Shown one piece after another: positions 58,097 through 64,000 of a DNA stretch of 64,000 nucleotides. The notes below the pieces were generated by a model that worked only from the letters and a program-made list of their open reading frames with translations, was not told the DNA's origin and did no database searches. The position numbers and the translations under genes are program-made. The stretch spans positions 248,001 through 312,000 of the forward strand of contig NZ_CP018171.1 in assembly GCF_001889605.1 (NCBI RefSeq), in the 5' to 3' direction. Each line of letters opens with the position of its first letter. Position 1 is the first letter of the stretch. This stretch comes from Aquibium oceanicum. Lineage in GTDB: Bacteria; Pseudomonadota; Alphaproteobacteria; Rhizobiales; Rhizobiaceae.

Positions 58097-58687
58097 TCAC
58101 GCCTGCCCCCAGCTTCTCAGGCTCACCCAGGTGCGCCGGTCGAGCTGGTAGCGCTCCACCGGCACCTGGCCGGCGACCAGCGAGTTCAGCATCCCCTGGC
58201 CGGCGTACTGGAAGCCGCATTTGTGGATGACGCGCCGCGAGGCCGCGTTGATAACCCGGCAGGAGACGTGCAGCACGTCGATGGCGGTCGCCCGGAAGGC
58301 GAGGTCGACCAGCGCGTGCGCTGCCTCGGTCGCATAGCCGCGGCCCCAGTAGGGCTCGCCGATCCAGTAGCCGAGTTCCAGACCCTGCGGCCTGGCGTCG
58401 AGGCCGGCACAGCCCACGAAGGCGCCGCTGTCGGAATTGGTGATGGCGTAGACGCAGCCGCCCTTCTCGCGCCGCCGGGAGTTCTCGATGAAGGACTTCG
58501 CCTCCACCTCGCCATAGGGATGCGGCATGCGGCCGAGCATCTCGGCGATGCGGCGGCTGTTGGCGAGCTCCGCGAGTTCGGCAATGTCGTCCACGTGCGG
58601 CGGGCGCAGCACCAGGCGCTCGGTGACGACCACCGGGCAATCGATCCGCAGACTTTCGTCCTCGACGTCTTCCTTCTCGGCAACCAT
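58097..58687 (-). CDS. GNAT acetyltransferase (RimJ/RimL-like)
   Basis: 196 residues. VVTERLVLRPPHVDD is the RimJ/L opening; GYWIGEPYWGRGYATEAA holds the acetyl-CoA loop. GGAAGGA precedes ATG 58687. Its place between obgE and rpmA is common in rhizobia. The acetylated protein or amine is unknown. Confidence 0.88.
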   Translation of the reverse strand: MVAEKEDVEDESLRIDCPVVVTERLVLRPPHVDDIAELAELANSRRIAEMLGRMPHPYGEVEAKSFIENSRRREKGGCVYAITNSDSGAFVGCAGLDARPQGLELGYWIGEPYWGRGYATEAAHALVDLAFRATAIDVLHVSCRVINAASRRVIHKCGFQYAGQGMLNSLVAGQVPVERYQLDRRTWVSLRSWGQA

Positions 58688-58715
58688 GTCTTTGCGTCCT
58701 TCCAGGCAAAGAAAA

Positions 58716-58741
58716 AGGGGAGATGGCGGCCCATCTCCCCT
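58716..58741 (-). terminator. Terminator of rplU-rpmA
   Basis: 11-bp perfect stem AGGGGAGATGG / CCATCTCCCCT with a 4-nt loop, followed on the minus strand by TTTTTC. It separates rpmA from the GNAT gene, whose start is 29 bp further on. Confidence 0.88.
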
Positions 58742-58812
58742 GATCCCTATTCTGGACTGTCCAGACACCGGTTCCCGAGATGGGCTGCCGGTGTTGGTAA
58801 GTGCGGAACCGG

Positions 58813-59082
<270 letters not shown>

Positions 59083-59162
59083 TTTCCTGCTCCTTCGCGC
59101 TCGACGAGCGCCTCGTATTCTCTATGGGCGCGAACGCGCCGGGTTTCAACCTTGGAGGCGGA

Positions 59163-59783
59163 TTACTTCGCCAGTTCCTTGGCCTGCTCGCGCCAGTCCG
59201 AAATCTGGTCGGCGCTGAACGGCATGTTCTCGTCGATGCGCGCGACGTCCTCGTCGGAGAGCGCGGCGATCTGGGCGAAGGTCGTGATGCCCTGATCCTT
59301 CAGCTGACCCGCCGCGACCGGGCCGATGCCCTTGATCGTGGTCAGGTCGTCGCCCTCGCCTTCCGGCGCGGAAAACAGCGGCGCGGCCGAAGCCTGCGGC
59401 TTGGCTTCCTCGGCGGCGGCCTTCTTCTTCGCGGCCGGCTTTTCGGCGGCCTTCTTCGACGGCTCGGCACCGCCGGTCAGGATCTCGGAGATCCGCACCG
59501 TGGTGAGAAGCTGGCGATGGCCGCGCTTACGGCGCGAATTCTGCCGGCGGCGCTTCTTGAACGCGATGACGGTATCGGCCCGGCCCTGCTCGACGACCTC
59601 GGCCGCCACGGACGCGCCGTCCACGAAGGGAACGCCGATGGTGACGTCGTCGCCTTCGCCATGGGCCAGCACCTGGCCGATGCGCACGATCTCGCCGACT
59701 TCGCCGGCAATTCTCTCGATCTTGATGGTGTCGTTGGCGGCAACGCGGTACTGCTTGCCACCGGTCTTGATGACTGCGAACAT
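59163..59783 (-). CDS. rplU: 50S ribosomal protein L21 with C-terminal helix-hairpin-helix domain
   Basis: 206 residues, about twice the E. coli length. The L21 core is residues 1-103 ([27 protein letters not shown]). An Ala/Lys-rich linker (about 108-135) leads to a helix-hairpin-helix-like domain ([20 protein letters not shown], then [13 protein letters not shown]). Such fusions occur in rhizobia. It is preceded by a TTGACT/TAACGG promoter and starts at MFAVIK rather than the 28-codon longer frame. Confidence 0.95.
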   Translation of the reverse strand: MFAVIKTGGKQYRVAANDTIKIERIAGEVGEIVRIGQVLAHGEGDDVTIGVPFVDGASVAAEVVEQGRADTVIAFKKRRRQNSRRKRGHRQLLTTVRISEILTGGAEPSKKAAEKPAAKKKAAAEEAKPQASAAPLFSAPEGEGDDLTTIKGIGPVAAGQLKDQGITTFAQIAALSDEDVARIDENMPFSADQISDWREQAKELAK

Positions 59784-59908
59784 TTTTTGCCTTTCGCTGT
59801 TCGGTCCGGCTCTGGACTGGCGCACGCGCCGCCCGGCCGTCTTTTTGTCAGTCTGTTCAGGGTTCAAACGACAACCGGCGCGGAAGGTCCCACGCCGGAA
59901 GCCACGCC

Positions 59909-59937
59909 CCGTTAGCGGAAGGGCGGGATCGAGTCAA
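59909..59937 (-). promoter_or_regulatory. rplU-rpmA promoter
   Basis: On the minus strand TTGACT, a 17-bp spacer and TAACGG. The start is about 120 nt before rplU, leaving a long leader. Confidence 0.6.
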
Positions 59938-59968
59938 GATGCGAGACGGCGTCGAGACAGAATAGGCC

Positions 59969-59997
59969 TTGTCTCGCGCGGAAGCCTTCGCTATCTA
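59969..59997 (+). promoter_or_regulatory. tRNA-Ser promoter
   Basis: TTGTCT, 17-bp spacer, TATCTA, about 33 bp before the tRNA. It is back to back with the rplU promoter. Confidence 0.5.
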
Positions 59998-60029
59998 GCA
60001 GCCCGCGCCAATGGCGCCCACGGCCCCGC

Positions 60030-60119
60030 GGAGAGGTGGCAGAGTGGTCGAATGCACCGCACTCGAAATGCGGCATACTCGCAAGGGTATCGGGGGTTCG
60101 AATCCCCCCCTCTCCGCCA
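60030..60119 (+). tRNA. tRNA-Ser (anticodon CGA)
   Basis: 90 nt. The acceptor stem GGAGAGG pairs with CCTCTCC, followed by G and an encoded CCA. Anticodon arm CCGCA-CTCGAAA-TGCGG gives CGA at 60064-60066 and reads UCG codons. A long variable arm is present, as for serine tRNAs. The T loop is GTTCGAATC. The 3' end adjoins the integrase relic, which marks this tRNA as a probable attachment site. Confidence 0.97.
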
Positions 60120-60193
60120 TGTGACCTGGCACTCTCCGCCAGTTTGAACCGCGCTTTTCCCAACAATTCCGGCCCCGCCCGCCCCTTTCGGGA

Positions 60194-62096
60194 GTGGAGT
60201 TCGTGGCCGGAAACCATGGTGTATCGTCCCGTTTATCGCGCGGTGTACCGCTGGAGGAGACCCGCAACGGGCGCGCCGCCAAGCCGCGGAAAGGCGCGCG
60301 CGGAGCCGGGCCCTACCTCGTGCGTTCGGGCTCGGTTTACCTTTTCCAGATCAGGGTGCCGCAGGCGGTCGGCGGCGGAAGGGGAACCCGGCCCCTCAGG
60401 GTGAGCCTTGGCGCCTGCAGCCAGCGGGAGGCCAGGCACATCGTCGCGCTTTTGGCGGCGCAGGCGCGGCTGCGTTTCGAAAGGATGCTGATGGACAAGG
60501 GCAGGAAGGACGGCGACGAAGAGGTTCACGCCGGAGTGCACGACGACGTGGGCACGGACCTGAAGGCCCTGCTGAAGGTCGTCGGGATGGGCGGCGAGCT
60601 CAGGCTTGCGGCCGACATTGCGTCGCAGGCCGTCCCGCCGATGAGCGCGGAAGAGCAGGCACGGACGCAGGCCTGGCAAGGCCTCGTCGGCGTCGGCAGG
60701 GAAGTCTCGCGAAGGGCGCCGAAGTCAATTCCATCATCACGGACAATGCAGGCGTCCTCTCGTCGCAGTACGCCGACAGGCTGATGACGACCGTCTCGCC
60801 GCTGGCCCGTCCGGAGCCGGGCGCGGTCGCACCCGCATCGTCCGGCGACCGAACCTCGGCATCGCCGCTACAGGCTCCCGCTGCATTCGTTCAGGCACTT
60901 GTTCCAGCCTTGCCGTCGCCTGCCGCCGCTCGGGCGCAGAGAGATCATGAGACCGGGCAGGACCCGTTCGAGGATCGCTACAACGATGCGGCCGGCTACG
61001 ACCTCGACAGGCGCCACGCCTCGCCGAAGCCGAAGTTCAGCCGCATGGCCGAGCGCTACCTGGCCGCCTATTCGACCAAGGCGGGCGAGGGCAACAAGGA
61101 CGTCCGCATCGCCCGGGCCCGCTGCGAGCTGTTCGTGGAGGTGATCGGGGACCATCCGGTCGACACCTACAACGGCACCGACCTGCAGGCATGGGTCCAA
61201 TTTCCTGAAGTACTGGCCCGGGGACAACAACCAGCGCAATCCGGAATGGACTGCCCGCGAGATCGTCGAGGACAACCAGGACCACCATCTCGCTCCCTTG
61301 GCTTACAAGACGCTGGTGGAGGGCTATGTCTCGATCGTGAAGCGCGTCATCCGCTGGGAGATGACGAAGCTCGAGTTTTCCGATCCCTTCGCGGGTGTGC
61401 GGCTATTCTACCCCGGGACGGCCGCTCCGCCGAAGCCCGCCCAGCCGCTCAGCGCCGAAAGAATCAGCGCCATCTTTCGGGAGGGCGTCGCAGGCGGCAT
61501 GCTGGACGAGGCAATGCTGCCGCTGCTCGGGCAGCTGACGGGCCGCCGCCTCGGCCTCCTCGTGCACTTCACGGGCAACGACCTGCGCGAAAAGTACCCC
61601 GGCGTATGGGTGGCGCAGACGGAAGGCATCGTGCTTCTGGACGGAGTGTGGACCCGGGTGCCCTACAAGACCCAGGCGAGCACCACCTTCTTCGTCCTGC
61701 ACGAGATCGGCTTCGTCGAAAGGCGACGGCTTCCTGTTCCCGCAGCTGATAGGCCTGCATGACCCGAGCAAGAGCGCCTCGCAGTACATGCGCCGCCTGT
61801 TCGAGCGCGTGGGCATCGAGAGCGGAAAGGGAGAGGTTTTCCACTCGCTGCGCGGCGGGCAGATCGAGGACATGCGCGACGCCAAGGTGAACGGCCGGGA
61901 CAGCCGCCTGCAGGCAGGGCATGCGGTCGGCGATGACGAGCACAGCCAGTACGGTTTTATGTCGCTGACGGAGAAGCGCGCCCGTGAACTGGCGAGGCTG
62001 CCGCTCAACCCCGAGATCGACTATTCGCCCTACAGGGGGCTGGATTTCGAGACGCTCTACCAGGCCAAGAGGACCTACGGGAGGAGACCGAAATAG
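60194..62096 (+). pseudogene. Tyrosine recombinase (integrase) gene broken by three frameshifts
   Basis: Four consecutive frames make one protein. Part 1 (from 60194) has an N-terminal GPYLVRSGSVYLFQIRVP domain like those of DUF6538-type phage integrases. The frame shifts near 60712 (one base lost), at the TTT at 61201-61203 (one T extra), and at the AAA at 61719-61721 (one A extra). The catalytic part has the Arg region LTGRRLGLL, HSLRGGQ (His-x-x-Arg), QAGHAVGDD and a Tyr in QYGFMS. It starts about 75 bp after tRNA-Ser. No second tRNA-end repeat is seen downstream, so the element it moved is not complete. Confidence 0.85.
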
Positions 62097-62384
62097 GAGC
62101 GCCGTTGACGCCGCACCTCGAGGGCGGGAAATGATTTCCTGCGTCTCGAAGATGCTAGCAGCGACGAATGGCGGTGCGGCGGCTTAGCGCCCCCAAACCC
62201 GCCATCGAGGAGGTCGGCACTTGCCCTGAAAGCCGACATTCACATCGCGTACTCAGTCGGCGAAACCTTGCCGCCAGAGGAGAGGCGCGGCTCCGGCGAA
62301 GGAAGATAGAAATAACCGATTCCCAGATGCTACGATAGGCTTATTCCGTCGCCCGAGACTTAGATGATCTGACGGATCTAAGAA

Positions 62385-62834
62385 TCACTCCGCCCTGCCG
62401 GAGCCGACAAGCCCACGCATCGCCCTCACCGCGACCGGATAGCCGTCTGGGCCGAGGCCGGCGATGACTGCCGTTGCCGCCTTCGAAACGAGCGAACGGT
62501 GATAGATCTCCTCACGACGGTGGATGTTCGAGATGTGCAGTTCGATGACTGGACGGGGAAACATCTTGAGTGCGTCGAGGATGGCGATGGAGACGAAGGT
62601 GAAGGCGGCCGGGTTGATGATGATGCCCGCCGCTGGACGGTCGATCGCCTCGTGCACCCACTCGATGATCTCGTACTCGCGGTTCGTCTGTCGGAACTCG
62701 ATCGGCGTTTCGGCGGCTGCTTCGCGGCACATGGCCTCGACCTCGGCCAAAGTCGTGCGGCCGTAGATCTCCGGCTCGCGGGTGCCGAGCCTGTTGAGGT
62801 TTGGTCCGTTGAGGACAAAGATCGGTGCAGTCAT
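62385..62834 (-). CDS. aroQ: Type II 3-dehydroquinate dehydratase (catabolic-type variant)
   Basis: 149 residues. Key residues are Arg19 and Tyr24 (TREPEIYG), Asn74 (IINPAAF), and His100 with ELHISNIH, numbered one less than in the M. tuberculosis enzyme. The His that usually follows (NPGAYTHTS) is replaced by Phe80 (NPAAFTFVS). It converts 3-dehydroquinate to 3-dehydroshikimate. It starts 7 bp after a TRAP transporter gene on the same strand, which suggests a catabolic rather than biosynthetic role. The change may alter substrate or activity. Confidence 0.88.
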   Translation of the reverse strand: MTAPIFVLNGPNLNRLGTREPEIYGRTTLAEVEAMCREAAAETPIEFRQTNREYEIIEWVHEAIDRPAAGIIINPAAFTFVSIAILDALKMFPRPVIELHISNIHRREEIYHRSLVSKAATAVIAGLGPDGYPVAVRAMRGLVGSGRAE

Positions 62835-62840
62835 GAAGGT

Positions 62841-64000
62841 TCAGCCCTGGTAGCCGAGAAGGCGCGGTAAGAAGAGGACGATGTCCGGGAAGAAGGTGAT
62901 GAGCGCCAGCGAAGCCAGCATCGCGTAGAGGAACGGCATGATCTCACCGACCAGCGAGCGCAGGGAGACCTGACCGATGTTGGTCATGATGAAGAGCAGC
63001 AGCCCGTAGGGCGGCGTTATCAGCCCGATCATGATGTTGACGACGCACACGATGCCGAAATGGACGAGGTCCACGCCGAGCGCGTTGGCCGTGGGGATGA
63101 GCACCGGAAGCACGATCAGGATGATCGTCGTCCCCTCCAGCAGACAGCCCAGCACCAGCAGGAGCAGGTTGACGAGGATCAGGAACCCGGTCGGCGAGAG
63201 ATCGAAACCCTGCAGGAAGACCGTGAGCGCGCGCGGGATGTTCTCGACGGTGACGACATAGTTGAATACGAGCGCGCCCGCGATCAGCATGCCGATCGAC
63301 GCGGTCGTGCGGGCGCTGGACAGGAGCGTCGCGTAGGTGCTGCGCAGGGTTACGGTCCGGTACAGGACCGCTGAAATGAGGAAGGCGTAGGCAGCCGCGA
63401 TGGCCGCGGCCTCCGTGGGCGTCGTGACGCCGGAGTATATGCCGCCGAGCAGGACGACGGGCATGAACAGCGCCGGCAGGGCGCGGATGGTGATGGCAGG
63501 GATCTGGCGCAGCGGCACCGGGTCCTCGACGGGGAAGCCGCGCCGTCGCGCCACCCAGACCACCAGCGCCATCATCATCAGGCCCATGAGGAGGCCCGGC
63601 AGCATGCCGCCGAGAAAGAGGTACCCGATCGACGCGTCGGAGACGAGCGCATAGAGCACGACGGGGATCGAAGGCGGGATGATCGGTCCGATCACGGCGG
63701 TGGCCGCTGTCAGCGCGGCGGCGAAGCTCGGCGGATACCGCCGGCCGTCCGTCATCATCTTCTGCATCATCTTGCCGGTGCCGGCGGCATCGGCGATCGC
63801 CGAGCCCGACATGCCTGCAAAGATGATCGACTGGACGACATTGACCTGCGCGAGCCCGCCGCGGAAACGCCCCACCAGAGCGTTGCAGAAGCGCAGCAGT
63901 CGCTCCGTCATGGTGCCGCTGTTCATGATCTCCGCCGACAGGATGAAGAGAGGCACCGCCAGAAGGATGTAGCTGGTATACATGCCGTTGAGCAGCTGCT
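62841..64000 (-). CDS. TRAP transporter large membrane subunit (DctM), 5' end outside
   Basis: Partial: the N-terminus is beyond position 64000; about 386 codons are present. It has around ten transmembrane helices, with family segments AGMSGSAIADAAGTG, IIPPSIPVVLYAL, TTPTEAAAIAAAYAF and GLITPPYGLLLF. It takes up an organic acid with a periplasmic binding protein (DctP) and small subunit (DctQ), presumably encoded just outside. Linked to aroQ, the likely substrate class is quinate, shikimate or a related cyclohexane carboxylate; this is inference. Confidence 0.93.
   Translation of the reverse strand, partial: QLLNGMYTSYILLAVPLFILSAEIMNSGTMTERLLRFCNALVGRFRGGLAQVNVVQSIIFAGMSGSAIADAAGTGKMMQKMMTDGRRYPPSFAAALTAATAVIGPIIPPSIPVVLYALVSDASIGYLFLGGMLPGLLMGLMMMALVVWVARRRGFPVEDPVPLRQIPAITIRALPALFMPVVLLGGIYSGVTTPTEAAAIAAAYAFLISAVLYRTVTLRSTYATLLSSARTTASIGMLIAGALVFNYVVTVENIPRALTVFLQGFDLSPTGFLILVNLLLLVLGCLLEGTTIILIVLPVLIPTANALGVDLVHFGIVCVVNIMIGLITPPYGLLLFIMTNIGQVSLRSLVGEIMPFLYAMLASLALITFFPDIVLFLPRLLGYQG

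Noticed and set aside
62359-62382. Inverted repeat CTTAGAT / ATCTAAG after aroQ as terminator
   Set aside because: The stem is 7 bp with a 10-nt loop and no T run follows on the minus strand.
62097-62384. Second attachment site of the tRNA-Ser element
   Set aside because: I looked for a copy of the tRNA 3' end (GTTCGAATCCCC) and found none in this stretch; it shows no gene either.

Overview
This is a high-GC chromosomal window from an alphaproteobacterium of the order Hyphomicrobiales (Rhizobiales), most likely a Mesorhizobium/Phyllobacteriaceae relative. The evidence is the gene content and order: a class I fba, pgk, gap, tkt block beside DUF4164-zapA and GapR; atpHAGDC; an rppH, polysaccharide deacetylase, ctpA, envC, rlmH, rsfS, nadD, proA, proB, obgE, rpmA, rplU run; and rhizobial-type palindromic repeats. 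Taxonomy below order level is inference.

Layout. 1-2.35 kb: the 5' part of prpE, a tiny membrane protein overlapping an SGNH hydrolase tail to tail, and a PIN-domain toxin-antitoxin-like pair. 2.4-10.5 kb: central carbon genes (fba, pgk, gap, tkt) interrupted by an NhaP2-type antiporter, with related CG-centred palindromes upstream of fba and gap. 10.7-11.9 kb: DUF4164, zapA, gapR. 11.9-18.2 kb: galE divergent from a five-gene operon (methyltransferase, GtrA flippase, polyprenyl-phosphate GT2, methyltransferase, GT-C-like membrane protein) that looks like a lipid-linked sugar transfer system. 18.4-20.75 kb: a MobA-type 3-hydroxybenzoate 4-monooxygenase behind a perfect palindrome, then a small membrane protein. 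20.8-28.6 kb: msrB, small unknowns, and a MoxR/VWA pair split by a P450, a GNAT protein, a DhlA-type haloalkane dehalogenase and a VapBC-like module. A relic of a second VWA gene end lies downstream. 28.0-34.5 kb: PLP homeostasis protein, leuS, lptE, an acyltransferase, a hydratase and a transaldolase. 34.6-44.2 kb: priA, three accessory genes, atpHAGDC. 44.2-45.1 kb: an AT-richer island with a frameshifted small gene, a candidate small RNA and a dispersed repeat. 45.1-59.8 kb: conserved housekeeping genes, mostly on the minus strand. 60.0-62.1 kb: tRNA-Ser(CGA) followed by a tyrosine-recombinase gene broken by three one-base frameshifts. 62.4-64 kb: a type II dehydroquinase with an altered active-site position beside the large subunit of a TRAP transporter, suggesting quinate/shikimate-type catabolism.

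The core genes serve glycolysis, ATP synthesis, translation and proline synthesis. The accessory blocks carry the unusual content: surface glycan modification, aromatic and haloalkane chemistry, toxin-antitoxin modules and decayed mobile DNA.
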